NCBI GenBank assembly: GCA_964473525.1
Contig: CAYYPK010000023.1
Location: 35,036 to 99,035 of the forward strand
Origin: GCA-2687025 sp964473525
GTDB lineage: Bacteria > Poribacteria > WGA-4E > GCA-2687025
Reading direction: 5' to 3'
DNA length: 64,000 nucleotides
Made by a program: the position numbers and the translations under genes. Of this stretch, positions 9,262 through 17,847 are shown piece by piece; the first letter of the stretch is position 1, and each line of letters opens with the position of its first letter. Under the pieces are notes generated by a model that made no database searches, was not told where the DNA came from, and saw nothing but the letters and a program-made list of their open reading frames with translations.

Positions 9262-10485
9262 ATGGGGGCAATGGACGGGACAGTGGGCCGTGCAGCTCAG
9301 CGGGCCGTCGCGCGCGCCGGAGCTGCGGCGGCGCCGAACACCCTCTACTGCCGACTCCTGCGAGCCGTGGTCCGCCGCGCGTCGCTTGGCGATGGCGAAG
9401 AGCTAGCAGGTCTGTGTGGCGCGCTCTCCGACGTTGAGGGGGCGCGGGATCTGTGGGCAGCCGAAGTGTACTGGTCCCACCGCTCCCCGCTGCTCATCGC
9501 CGACCAACTCACGGATGCCGCCGCCGGGGACGCCGTGTCCTTCGCCCAGCCGCTGCTGCAAGATTGCCGCGCGCTGGCTGCCGCCGGCCGCCGCCGGAAT
9601 GCTCTCCTCATGGACGAATGCGAGAGTGTCCTGGCGGCTCTCGGCTCGTCCGCGATGCCGCTCAAGGGCGCCTGGCTTCTGCGTCACGACATCTACCCGT
9701 CCATCGCGCGTCTGTTCGGCGACCTGGACTTCGCGGCCGACCCAGACATGCGCCCGCGCGACGTGGTAAGCGCATTCCGGTCGCTTGGCTACGAGTATCG
9801 ACCCGACTCGAAGCCGCACCACCTCGCGTTCCAGCGCGTGATTCCCGACATGCGCCTCTACGACGGGCTCCCCGCGCTCCGCGAGCCCATCCCGGACTTC
9901 AGCGAGCACTACGCGAGGATACAACGCACGTTCTTCGCGGAGGTCCACTACAACATCGACGCTCGTCGGTCGCTGCGACGGCCGTTCTACTTCCGGCCGG
10001 CCGATGCCGACGACGGCGCGCGCCACCTTCTGCTGCTTGCGCACCACCTGTGCAAACACGAATTCGCACACGCCATCGGCGTGGTCGACATCGCGCTGAT
10101 GGTGGCATCGCGGCTGGTCGACTGGGAGCGGCTGCGCCATCTCTGCCAGCGGTTCGGCGCCGAGGACATCTGCGCCGCGTCCTTCGGCATCGTCGACGAG
10201 TGCTTTGGGGCCGATCTCCTCCCTGACGCCGCAGCGTCTTACCGGACGCGTCGGGCGTTTCGCGCAGGCGCGGCTCTGGGCTGGGCGCCGGCTCTCGACG
10301 CTCGACCCCGCGCGGCCGGCCGGTGGCTGTCGGTACGCCTCAGTCGATCGCTGCGCGCGACTTACGCCTCTGGGATGAAGGCGCTCGGCCCACTGATCCC
10401 CCGCCGCTTTCCACTTCGAACCGCCCATCGGCGGGTCTCTCGGGCCATGGCGCGACGGCGCGCCTCTGGGCTGACCGATGCGTGA
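9262..10485 (+). CDS. NTP_transf_5-type nucleotidyltransferase family protein
   Basis: 407 residues. The diagnostic core is MPLKGAWLLRHDIYP followed by FGDLDFAADP (about residues 130-155): a Lys-Gly plus tyrosine segment, then D-x-D, the metal site of the uncharacterised nucleotidyltransferase family found in peptide-modification and exosortase-linked clusters. A helical region with HHLCKHEFAHAIGVVDIALM follows, also usual for the family. The C-terminus is Arg-rich. GGGGGAA precedes ATG 9262; ATG 9271 is an alternative. The gene overlaps the HPr-kinase-like gene by 8 bp, a recurrent family pairing. The modified target is unknown. Confidence 0.75.
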   Translation: MGAMDGTVGRAAQRAVARAGAAAAPNTLYCRLLRAVVRRASLGDGEELAGLCGALSDVEGARDLWAAEVYWSHRSPLLIADQLTDAAAGDAVSFAQPLLQDCRALAAAGRRRNALLMDECESVLAALGSSAMPLKGAWLLRHDIYPSIARLFGDLDFAADPDMRPRDVVSAFRSLGYEYRPDSKPHHLAFQRVIPDMRLYDGLPALREPIPDFSEHYARIQRTFFAEVHYNIDARRSLRRPFYFRPADADDGARHLLLLAHHLCKHEFAHAIGVVDIALMVASRLVDWERLRHLCQRFGAEDICAASFGIVDECFGADLLPDAAASYRTRRAFRAGAALGWAPALDARPRAAGRWLSVRLSRSLRATYASGMKALGPLIPRRFPLRTAHRRVSRAMARRRASGLTDA

Positions 10486-11488
10486 TGGCGCCAGCGTCTG
10501 GGTGGCCCGCGGCTCCGAATGGGCCCATGTGGATCTCGGCCCGGCCAACGTCGATGTCGTGTACGGTCGCCGGCTGACATGGCATGCCAATGACGAGGAG
10601 CTTACTCGTCTCATTCGCTCCGAGATAGTGGACAGATGGGCGTCCCTGGGCGTCCCATACGCCGGGCAGGACATCCGAGCAAGCGCCGTAGCTATGCCCG
10701 CCCGCTACTTCCCAGCGAACGCCGTTCGAGACCCGAACGCTGATGGGCCGCCGTTCATCGACTACGTCCAGCCAGGCATCGGCTACCACCTTGTTGGGCA
10801 GGCTGGCTTCGGCGTGTGCGCGTGGGATCGCCGGACCGCGGGAGCCTGCATGAATTCCGACGCGGATCGGTCGGTGATGGTGGGCGAACTCGTGCAGCAT
10901 GTCTGGGCCGCTGCCGTGATGTTCCATCCCCCGCTGTACGGCCTTCACGCAGCTGCCGTAGTAGGGCCCGACGGTGGCGCGACGCTGCTCGTCGGTGATT
11001 CGCGCGTTGGGAAGAGCTCGCTCGCGGCGTACCTGGCGTTGCGCCACGGCTTCGGCTACCTCACCGACGACCTCACCATGCTCGACGGGCGGTCGCTAGT
11101 CGCGTACGGCCGGCCCTGGCGGCTCGAACTACGCTCGGGAGGCCTGGAGGTCCTCTGGCCGGGCGCACCACCGCCTGGAGTCGCTCTCGGCGACAAACGC
11201 GTGCTCGACGCTCGCGCGCTCCTACCGGTCGTCGCCAGCGCGCGCGTGTCGGCGATTGTGTTCGTGCGTCGAGGCGACCAGTCACTCACCGAACTGGACA
11301 GCGAAACCACGCTCTCGCGTCTGGAGAAGCCCGTCAGCGTGTTCATGGACTGCCCCGACGTCATCCAAGGACACGCGGCCGTGTTCTCGGACCTGGCCTG
11401 CGGGGCGCGCGGGCTTGAGATGACGGTGGACCATGGATTGGGTGTCGCCCACGCGGCCGCCGCGTTGGTGGGCGCGCTGACCGCGTGA
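10478..11488 (+). CDS. HPr kinase-like (HprK-related) P-loop protein
   Basis: 336 residues. The clear feature is a Walker A loop, GDSRVGKSSL (about residues 173-182), followed by a YLTDDLTMLDG segment that matches the DD metal-binding element of HPr-kinase-related proteins. The N-terminal ~150 residues are variable, as in HprK-related kinases partnered with nucleotidyltransferases and PqqD-like proteins. The start overlaps the upstream nucleotidyltransferase by 8 bp. No PTS HPr gene, PqqD-like gene or radical-SAM gene is beside it, so the substrate is probably a peptide or small molecule coded elsewhere; that is inference. Confidence 0.75.
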   Translation: MRDGASVWVARGSEWAHVDLGPANVDVVYGRRLTWHANDEELTRLIRSEIVDRWASLGVPYAGQDIRASAVAMPARYFPANAVRDPNADGPPFIDYVQPGIGYHLVGQAGFGVCAWDRRTAGACMNSDADRSVMVGELVQHVWAAAVMFHPPLYGLHAAAVVGPDGGATLLVGDSRVGKSSLAAYLALRHGFGYLTDDLTMLDGRSLVAYGRPWRLELRSGGLEVLWPGAPPPGVALGDKRVLDARALLPVVASARVSAIVFVRRGDQSLTELDSETTLSRLEKPVSVFMDCPDVIQGHAAVFSDLACGARGLEMTVDHGLGVAHAAAALVGALTA

Positions 11489-11511
11489 GTCCGCCGCGTC
11501 GACGGACTCAC
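11485..11511 (+). terminator. Hairpin overlapping the HprK-like stop codon
   Basis: GTGAGTCCG (11485-11493), a 9-nt loop, then CGGACTCAC (11503-11511): nine perfect pairs that begin at the stop codon of the kinase-like gene. No T-run follows. It probably marks the end of the two-gene transcript. Confidence 0.5.
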
Positions 11512-11697
11512 ACGGTCAGCGGCGGGCCGCCAGCCCGTCCACGGGAGTACAGGTGACAGGCCGTCCGCGCGCGTGTCACGATCCGGGCGCCAAGCGAACG
11601 CACATGTCACATCGCCCGCGCCCTTCGCGATCCCGACGCTGTCGAGGCGCCGCGGGCGGACCGACGCGCGCACGGAAACTGCCGTCACCACTCAGCC

Positions 11698-11726
11698 TTG
11701 ACGCCCTCACCCCGTGTGGGTATGGT
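11698..11726 (+). promoter_or_regulatory. Sigma-70-type promoter candidate
   Basis: TTGACG, a 17-bp spacer, then TATGGT. It lies in the 569-bp gene-free stretch 11489-12057, about 330 bp before the first secreted-protein gene, so a transcript from it would have a long leader containing the repeats at 11756-11833 and the sigma-54 site. Confidence 0.45.
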
Positions 11727-11755
11727 ACTTACTGGGAAGACGCGTTCCTGCGACG

Positions 11756-11833
11756 TTAGCGGGCGTGAGAAGTTCTCGGCCCATCGTCGCAGCTTGGTGC
11801 ACAAGCCTTAACGGGCGTGCAGTTTAGTGCACA
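11756..11833 (+). repeat. Imperfect direct repeats in intergenic region
   Basis: Two paired motifs: TTAGCGGGCGTG (11756) and TTAACGGGCGTG (11808), and TTGGTGCACA (11794) and TTAGTGCACA (11824). Each GTGCAC is itself palindromic. They sit between the sigma-70-like promoter and the sigma-54 promoter, about 130-210 bp upstream of the latter, a normal distance for activator (enhancer) sites. No protein-coding gene is convincing in 11489-12057. Confidence 0.4.
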
Positions 11834-11964
11834 CACCGCCGGCCGGCGCCCCGGGCGCCGCGCCACATCGCGCGTGGACGTGACAGGGCTGAGCGCAAGC
11901 CTGGCCTGCGTTGACCGTCCACGGGACCGCGTCGCACGCCAACGTCTACCGGTACGCGGGTGGC

Positions 11965-11979
11965 TGGCACGGAACTTGC
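11965..11979 (+). promoter_or_regulatory. Sigma-54 (-24/-12) promoter, perfect consensus
   Basis: TGGCACG-GAAC-TTGC matches the RpoN consensus TGGCACG-N4-TTGC at every fixed position, with GG (11966-11967) and GC (11978-11979) at the required 12-bp offset. It lies about 80 bp before ATG 12058, giving a leader of roughly 65 nt. Transcription from it would need a bacterial enhancer-binding protein. Confidence 0.75.
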
Positions 11980-12057
11980 GGCCTCCTACACGAGCTCGCG
12001 CGGCGATCGGCAAACGGGCGCCGGACCGTCGGGCCATGCACACATGGGAAAACGCGC

Positions 12058-12816
12058 ATGAAACGTCTATACGCAGGAACCGCCGCACTGGGGTTCATGT
12101 TTGCTGTGATCGGCGCTAACGCGGCGACAAGTTCGAGTACGGAGACGTTCACGGTGACCGTCGGCACGATCGTCGAGTTCATCACCACGAAGTCGAACTC
12201 CGCCGGCGGGTCCATCACGAACTGGGACGTCGACGACGCCGCGAGCGGCGACGAGGCAACCGCGACGGTCATATTCAGACTCGTGATGAACGCGGACACC
12301 ACGCTAACGGGATCCTTCGCCAACACGGGCGGTGGCGGGTCGAATGGCCCGTTGGAGAACACGACCACAGGCGAGGTGCTGCTGACCTACGCCAACATTC
12401 AGAGCGACGGCGACTCCTCGACGACTCCCACACTAGTCGCCGATGGCCACAACGCGACGACGGACATAGCGCACACTGGGTTCGCGTCTGGCGTGTACGA
12501 CAGCGACCACGGTGTAGGCGTGTCGACGGCCGCTGACCGGTTCGCATTCATCGGCGGGCTGGCCACCGACGCGAGCTCCGCGGCTACGCCTGCGGACACC
12601 GCTTCCGAGGTGTTCGGCGGCACGGGCTCGAGCGACTTCCTCAACGGTGCGACGGGCGTGGTCCTGACCCACGTGAACCATGACGGCGCTGTTCTGCTGA
12701 CGGTGCAGGTCCGCGGGTTCAACGGCGAGGACTACGGCTCCAGCAGCGACTTCACCGAGGCGCCCGACCCAGGCACTTACGAGACGGACCTCACGCTTAC
12801 CGCAACCGCCCCTTAA
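12058..12816 (+). CDS. Secreted beta-rich protein, paralogue 1 of a tandem pair
   Basis: 252 residues from ATG 12058, which begins a clean signal peptide (MKRLYAGTAALGFMFAV..., likely cleaved after ANA-A). An upstream in-frame GTG at 11911 would add 49 residues ahead of the signal peptide and cross the sigma-54 promoter, so I rejected it. The mature part is Thr/Ser/Gly/Asp-rich, low in Lys, without Cys and beta-strand-like; it opens ETFTVTVGTIVEF and ends DGAVLLTVQVRGFNGEDYG...TEAP...LTATAP. That ending recurs in the next gene (DGAVVITVRVQGRNGEDFG...TEAP), so the two are tandem paralogues. Gene order with a chaperone-like protein suggests a structural subunit of a surface fibre or layer; this is inference. 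Confidence 0.75.
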   Translation: MKRLYAGTAALGFMFAVIGANAATSSSTETFTVTVGTIVEFITTKSNSAGGSITNWDVDDAASGDEATATVIFRLVMNADTTLTGSFANTGGGGSNGPLENTTTGEVLLTYANIQSDGDSSTTPTLVADGHNATTDIAHTGFASGVYDSDHGVGVSTAADRFAFIGGLATDASSAATPADTASEVFGGTGSSDFLNGATGVVLTHVNHDGAVLLTVQVRGFNGEDYGSSSDFTEAPDPGTYETDLTLTATAP

Positions 12817-12845
12817 GGCTCACGAAGAGATACGGAGGCGGCGAG

Positions 12846-13610
12846 ATGCGGTGGGCGTGTATCGCGTGCGTTTTCCTGACCTATTGGGTCACCACGGCAG
12901 CGGTGGCCCAGGGCGACATCGGCGTGTTCCAGACGCAGGACGGCGCCGTATTTGGTATGCACGTCGAGGAGATCGTATCCTGGATCAACCGGCAGCAGGA
13001 TGTACGGTCCACCGGCGCGGTCGGGCACTGGGACAACAACGTCGCGGGTGACGGCGCTGGCGCGGAGTCGGTCGCCGTGCTACGGTTGGTTATGAACCGT
13101 GATGTGCGGGTCGTCGGCTCGGCGACGCCGTTCCAGCATCCCTCGATCAGTCAGTCGTCGTTGGCTACGTTCGTCTCCGTGGAGACCGACGGCGCTGGCT
13201 TGGACGATGACCTCGAGGACGGCACCGGCGATCCTGCGTCAGGATTCCCCGACGCGGAGGCCGCCGCGACAAAGGGGGTCGGCGCGGGGAACTTCGTATA
13301 TGTCGGCGGCGGTACGATGTCGGCGGGTATCACGGATTCGAACCCGTGGGCCACTCAGCAGCGAATGAGCGAGTTAACGACCGCGCGCGGCGGATCCGGC
13401 CTGCGAGCGAGCACCTACTCACTCGGAGCGCTACTGGAGGGTGGCGCCCTGATACGGCACGTCCCACGGGACGGCGCGGTCGTTATCACCGTCCGCGTAC
13501 AAGGCCGTAACGGAGAGGACTTCGGGGCCGACTCGGACGACACGGAGGCGCCTGACCTTGCGGCGTCTGTCCCGTACATGGCGAGCGTGCAACTGACCGC
13601 CCTCCCCTAA
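12846..13610 (+). CDS. Secreted beta-rich protein, paralogue 2 of a tandem pair
   Basis: 254 residues with a signal peptide (MRWACIACVFLTYWVTTAAVAQ). GGAGG lies seven bases before the ATG. Spacing to the upstream paralogue is 29 bp. The C-terminal ~60 residues (IRHVPRDGAVVITVRVQG, then NGEDFGADSDDTEAPD) match those of the first paralogue closely, while the N-terminal halves differ more. Both share the LRLVMN/FRLVMN strand and a GG-F-x-Y/F-GG segment. It is probably co-transcribed from the sigma-54 promoter and exported with its neighbour. No enzyme motif is visible. Confidence 0.75.
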   Translation: MRWACIACVFLTYWVTTAAVAQGDIGVFQTQDGAVFGMHVEEIVSWINRQQDVRSTGAVGHWDNNVAGDGAGAESVAVLRLVMNRDVRVVGSATPFQHPSISQSSLATFVSVETDGAGLDDDLEDGTGDPASGFPDAEAAATKGVGAGNFVYVGGGTMSAGITDSNPWATQQRMSELTTARGGSGLRASTYSLGALLEGGALIRHVPRDGAVVITVRVQGRNGEDFGADSDDTEAPDLAASVPYMASVQLTALP

Positions 13611-13723
13611 GCGTATTGCCATAGGGACGGCCGGTCGGCCGGCCTCTGTGGCGCGTAATGTTCACGGTGCGGCGGCCGCCTGGGCCACCGGCAGCGTGAG
13701 CGAAGTTGGGGTAGGGCCGCAGT

Positions 13724-15061
13724 ATGGCTCCGCGTGCGAGCGCAATGCTTCTACGAATGTGTGCGGGCGTTGCCGTGCTCCTCGCGGCCTGCTCGCCGGC
13801 ACTCGCCGTAGTCGGCCTCACGCCGATGCGCGTCGACGTGTACGCCCGCCCCGGTATCCCGCAGGAATTCGAAGTCGCCGTTACCAACATGACCCAGACC
13901 GAGCGCACCGTCCGCCTCATCGCCGCAGACGTGCGTATCGACGAGAACGGCGACGCGCAGATCGCAGAGGACGACCCGACCGAAGAGTCGACCGGGGGTT
14001 TCGACAGCCAACCCACACGCCAGGCCCCAAGGGCCAACGCGCTTGTCTCGTTCGAGGGCGGCTCGACCGTGTTGCTGGGACCCGGCGAGCAGCGGCAAGT
14101 GGTCTGCTACGCGACACTCCCACTCGGATCCACCACGGAGCACCTCGCGTGGATTCTCGTCGACCCAGGCCCGGAGGAAATGCCCGTATACGGCAACAGC
14201 AACATGCGCATCAACGTGACGTTCCGCATTGGCGCGCGTGTCCTGATCGTGCCGGGTGATCGCCGGGAACGGATCGACGCGGATGGCAACACCGTGGTCA
14301 CGCTGGAGCCATGGTTCCGGCAGACTTACGCCGTACAGCTCGCCGAAGTCCGGGAAGTCATCCCGCCGACCGACGCCGAGGAGCCCGTGCTCCGTGTCGA
14401 AGGGGTGCTTCAGAATCAGGGAAACACCTACATCACTCCGTTGATCCAGGCGCAGCTCCGCAATCTCACCACTCGGCGAATCGTGGAGGAGGCCGTCCTT
14501 CCCCATGGGTTCAACTTCGTCATGGGAGGCACGGTGCGGCGTTTCGGGGGCGAATTCGAGTCCCCCTTGGAGCCGGGAGACTACGAGGTGACGGTTGAGG
14601 TGGACCTGGGCGATGGCCGCGCGCGCACGCGCCAGAAGACCACGTTCACCCTCACCGAGCCCATCCAAGGCCGGGAACGGGCGTCGCAGGGCGTGATAGG
14701 CCTCGACCATGCCGGCCAGCGAGCGACCGTGCGCCCTGGTGAGCGATCCGCCGGCAGGGCAGAGGTAACGAACAACTTCGGTGAGACGCTACGGATCACC
14801 CCAAATGCCGGGTCAAGCAGCTATGCCGACTGGTTCACCTTCAGCCCAAAGTCGTTCGTGCTGCACCCTGGACGCACGCGATCCGTCCGCATAGCCATCA
14901 GGGCGCCGAGGGATGCGTCCCAGGACTTGCGCGAGGTGCCCGTGGCGTTTGTCCCAACCACGATCAACGGCTCCACGTTCGCCGAGGGCGAGGCCCAGAC
15001 GCTGACAGTCACGCTACGTGTGCTGGCGCCGAAGACGGCGGCCACGCGCACACCGCGCTAG
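13724..15061 (+). CDS. Periplasmic pilus-chaperone-like Ig-fold protein
   Basis: 445 residues with a signal sequence ending PALA-V. The first ~190 mature residues have the look of a fimbrial/P-pilus chaperone: VGLTPMRVDVYARPG, a strand with VAVTNMTQTERTVRL, a 'pGeqr.v.cyatlP' segment (GPGEQRQVVCYATLP) and RINVTFRIGARVLIVPG. Two further Ig-like regions follow, the last (SFVLHPGRTRSVRIAIRAP) resembling ASH/Hydin-type domains, so the protein is about twice the usual chaperone length (~230-250). The start has a GGGGTAGGG tract upstream; ATG 13745 is an alternative. It lies 113 bp after the two secreted paralogues. No usher gene is in the window. Confidence 0.65.
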   Translation: MAPRASAMLLRMCAGVAVLLAACSPALAVVGLTPMRVDVYARPGIPQEFEVAVTNMTQTERTVRLIAADVRIDENGDAQIAEDDPTEESTGGFDSQPTRQAPRANALVSFEGGSTVLLGPGEQRQVVCYATLPLGSTTEHLAWILVDPGPEEMPVYGNSNMRINVTFRIGARVLIVPGDRRERIDADGNTVVTLEPWFRQTYAVQLAEVREVIPPTDAEEPVLRVEGVLQNQGNTYITPLIQAQLRNLTTRRIVEEAVLPHGFNFVMGGTVRRFGGEFESPLEPGDYEVTVEVDLGDGRARTRQKTTFTLTEPIQGRERASQGVIGLDHAGQRATVRPGERSAGRAEVTNNFGETLRITPNAGSSSYADWFTFSPKSFVLHPGRTRSVRIAIRAPRDASQDLREVPVAFVPTTINGSTFAEGEAQTLTVTLRVLAPKTAATRTPR

Positions 15062-15351
15062 CTCCTGCCCGCATCGCTGCGTCCCGCCAGCACGCTAGCC
15101 TCCTACGCCGTGTAGCCGTTTGTCCGGCCGTGATCCCAAGCGACCAAGCATGGCCACCCCATCGCGTGGCGCCCGCTCGGACCATATCAGCTTTGACCGT
15201 CTCGACCTCCTGTGCCACACTTTAGGTAGCTTGCTGCCTGCGGGCGACCGCCACCAGCATGCTGTCTTCGCGGCGATGATTCGACTTACGCTCCCTCGGC
15301 GCTAGTCTGCTCTGTCATCCCCAAAAGCGAGTTTTGCGCGAAAGGAACACG

Positions 15352-16509
15352 ATGGCAAATGTCACGCAGGGATTGGAGCGGGTGGCGGTAGCCGAATCCC
15401 GCATCTGCTCAATCGACGGCCAGGCCGGAGAACTGATATATCAGGGCTACGACATCCAGGATCTGGCGGTGAACACCACCTTCGAAGAGGTGGCATACCT
15501 GCTGTGGCTAGGCGAGCTCCCTACCCAGGACCAGTTGTCAGAGTTGGACGGGCGGTTCGTCGCCGAGCGCGACGTGCCCGACGCGGTGTACGCGCTGGCC
15601 AAGGCGTTGCCAGATTCCGCCGTTATCATGGACGCCCTGCGCACCCTGGTGTCGCTCCTCGCCAGCTATGACGACGAGATGGACGACAACTCCGCGGAGG
15701 CGAACTTCCGCAAGTCCATCAAGCTCACCGCCAAGATCCCAACACTTCTCGCAGCGGTGCACCGCGCCCAGCGCGGGTTGGAGCCGATCCGGCCTCTGTC
15801 GACAGGCAGTATCGCGTCCAACTTCCTCTATATGCTGAGCGGCGACGAACCGGACGAGTTCGTGGCGAGAACCCTCGACACGGCGCTTATCCTGCACGCC
15901 GAGCACGGCATGAACGCCTCGACGTTCTCCGGCCGCGTGACTTGCGCCACGCTGGCGGATCTGTACGCCGGTGTCACGTCTGCCATCGGCACTCTCAAGG
16001 GGCCGCTGCACGGCGGGGCGAATGCCCTCGTGCTAGAGATGCTTGGAGAGATCGGCGAGCCGAGCAAGGCCGCCGACTTTGTCGCGAACGTGCTGGCTGG
16101 GAACCACACCGTCGGCAGTCTCGCGCCGAAGCGCATCCCGGGCCTGGGGCATCGCGTCTACAAGGCGCTCGATCCGCGGGCAACGGTGCTGCGTGGCATG
16201 TCGCGCACCCTCGGTGAACGCGCGGGCGATCTTCACTGGATCGACCTGTCCGAGGCTGTCGTCGAAGCCTGCGAGGCGGCGGGACTGTCGGAGAAGGGCG
16301 TCTATCCCAACGTCGACTTCTTCTCCGCGTCCACGTACCAGACCATGGGCATCGACACGAGCCTGTTTACACCGGTCTTCGCCATGGCGCGCATTACGGG
16401 TTGGACGGCGCACATCATGGAGCAGCACAAGCAGAACCGCCTCATCCGACCGCACGCGGTCTATGTGGGCGAGCGTGGGCTCAAGGCGAAGCCCATCGCC
16501 GACCGGTAA
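15352..16509 (+). CDS. gltA: Citrate synthase
   Basis: About 385 residues; catalyses condensation of acetyl-CoA and oxaloacetate to citrate in the cytoplasm. All signature segments are present: HAEHGMNAS, GPLHGGAN with the first catalytic His, PGLGHRVYK with the second, and YPNVDFFS with the catalytic Asp. The C-terminal arginine that binds citrate is in HKQNRLIRP. The length fits the small citrate/2-methylcitrate synthase type, and methylcitrate activity cannot be excluded. ATG 15352 has GAAAGGA upstream; the TTG at 15334 in the same frame is less likely. The 290 bp upstream holds no convincing gene. Confidence 0.93.
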   Translation: MANVTQGLERVAVAESRICSIDGQAGELIYQGYDIQDLAVNTTFEEVAYLLWLGELPTQDQLSELDGRFVAERDVPDAVYALAKALPDSAVIMDALRTLVSLLASYDDEMDDNSAEANFRKSIKLTAKIPTLLAAVHRAQRGLEPIRPLSTGSIASNFLYMLSGDEPDEFVARTLDTALILHAEHGMNASTFSGRVTCATLADLYAGVTSAIGTLKGPLHGGANALVLEMLGEIGEPSKAADFVANVLAGNHTVGSLAPKRIPGLGHRVYKALDPRATVLRGMSRTLGERAGDLHWIDLSEAVVEACEAAGLSEKGVYPNVDFFSASTYQTMGIDTSLFTPVFAMARITGWTAHIMEQHKQNRLIRPHAVYVGERGLKAKPIADR

Positions 16510-16527
16510 CGACCCGGGGGGCGTCGC

Positions 16528-17847
16528 ATGCCTTCGCTAGTAGCCGGAGTCGCCAAGCGGGACATCACTCCTCCGGTCGGCGTCGATCTGACCGGCTACG
16601 GCGGCCGCCCATCTGGGTGTACGTCGGTCCACGACCCCGTCTACGCGCGGGCGCTGGCCCTCGGTGACGGGAGCGCGACAGTCGTGCTCGTGTCGCTCGA
16701 CGTGCTGGGTATCGACTTCCCGGTGCTGGACCGACTGCGCGACCGCGCCGCGTCGCTGGGCATCGGGGCGAGCTCGCTCGTACTGAACGCTTCGCACACC
16801 CACGCTGGCCCGGCGACTCAGCGGCTGCGTGGACTGGGCGAACTCGACGCTGCCTACGTCGACCGGTTCGTCGATCTGACCTGCGAGGCGATCGAGGAGG
16901 CGCTAGACGACTTGGCGCCCGCCCGTGTCGTCGCCTCGCGCGGCCCCGCGCGCATCGGCCACAACCGTCGCGAACACCTTCTGGACGGACGCACTGTCCT
17001 GGGCAGGAACCGGGTCGGCGCCGTCGTGCCGCACGTCGACGTCCTTCGGGTGACCCGCGCGGACGCGTCGCCTTTGGCGACGTGGTTCGCGCACGCGTGC
17101 CACCCCACGACTCTCGGTGGGGCGAACCTTGCCGTCAGCGCCGAGTTCCCAGGCGTCGCCGTTGACGCCGTAGAACGGCTACACGGCGGCAACGCGCTGT
17201 TTGCGCAGGGGTGTTGCGGCGACATCAACCCAACCGAACGCGGAGACTTCGCCGCCGTCGAGCACAACGGGCAGGCGTTGGGCGCAGCCGTCGTCGCGGC
17301 GTCGGGCGCTGTCGCGGCTGCCGTCGACGACATCTCTCTCGCCGCGCATGTAGAAATCGCGGACCTGAGCCTGCAGCCAGCCCCGCCTGCGCACGAGCTG
17401 GACGCGCGCATACTCGACGCCGAGGCCGCTGCGCAGCGGGGACGTGACGAGTCGGCACACAGGGGCGCGCAGAGGATGCTCGACGCCCACGTTGAGTGGC
17501 TATCCGCCGTGCGCGCCGAATCGTACGGGGCGGCGCCCGCTCCGACGTCCTTGCCATTCGAGGTGCAGGCCGTGCGTATCGGCGACACCGCGGTTGTGAC
17601 ACTGCCGGGCGAAGTGTTCGCGGAGATCGGCTGCCGCATTGAGGACGCCTCGCCGTTCCGACAGACCATCGTCCTGGCCTACACGAACGGCTGCCACGGA
17701 TACGTTCCCACAGCGTCAGCGTACCCAGAGGGCGGTTACGAAGTCGACAACGCCATACGGTACTACGGCACCCTCATGTTCGCTCCCGAGAGCGAGGCCC
17801 AGATTCTTGCTGCCGCGGAGCGCGCTCTACGCGAGGTGACACCGTGA
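16528..17847 (+). CDS. Neutral/alkaline ceramidase-like family protein
   Basis: 439 residues. The N-terminus AGVAKRDITPPVGVDLTGYGGR is the signature opening of the neutral/alkaline non-lysosomal ceramidase N-terminal family; NASHTHAGP carries the zinc-binding histidine pair, and FAHACHPTTLGG and GCCGDINPT follow as in family members. There is no signal peptide, so this is probably one of the many cytoplasmic relatives in heterotrophs whose substrates are unknown rather than a true secreted ceramidase. The N-terminal domain is complete; the separate C-terminal ceramidase domain is absent. The stop overlaps the GTG of the next gene by 4 bp. Confidence 0.8.
   Translation: MPSLVAGVAKRDITPPVGVDLTGYGGRPSGCTSVHDPVYARALALGDGSATVVLVSLDVLGIDFPVLDRLRDRAASLGIGASSLVLNASHTHAGPATQRLRGLGELDAAYVDRFVDLTCEAIEEALDDLAPARVVASRGPARIGHNRREHLLDGRTVLGRNRVGAVVPHVDVLRVTRADASPLATWFAHACHPTTLGGANLAVSAEFPGVAVDAVERLHGGNALFAQGCCGDINPTERGDFAAVEHNGQALGAAVVAASGAVAAAVDDISLAAHVEIADLSLQPAPPAHELDARILDAEAAAQRGRDESAHRGAQRMLDAHVEWLSAVRAESYGAAPAPTSLPFEVQAVRIGDTAVVTLPGEVFAEIGCRIEDASPFRQTIVLAYTNGCHGYVPTASAYPEGGYEVDNAIRYYGTLMFAPESEAQILAAAERALREVTP

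Noticed and set aside
11553..11759. Short open frame ending PCGYGTYWEDAFLRR, reminiscent of a lasso-peptide core after the HprK-like gene
   Set aside because: No lasso B or C genes are nearby, there is no convincing ribosome site, and its end overlaps a good TTGACG-N17-TATGGT promoter. The resemblance rests on one Gly/Cys and an acidic residue at ring distance.
11760..12057. Riboswitch (c-di-GMP type) in the leader of the secreted-protein cassette
   Set aside because: Repeats and palindromes are present, but I could not fold them into a known aptamer, and the sigma-54 start site would exclude most of this region from the transcript.
15062..15351. Small gene between the chaperone-like protein and citrate synthase
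   Set aside because: The only open frame (15120-15305) has no ribosome site and no recognisable protein features.
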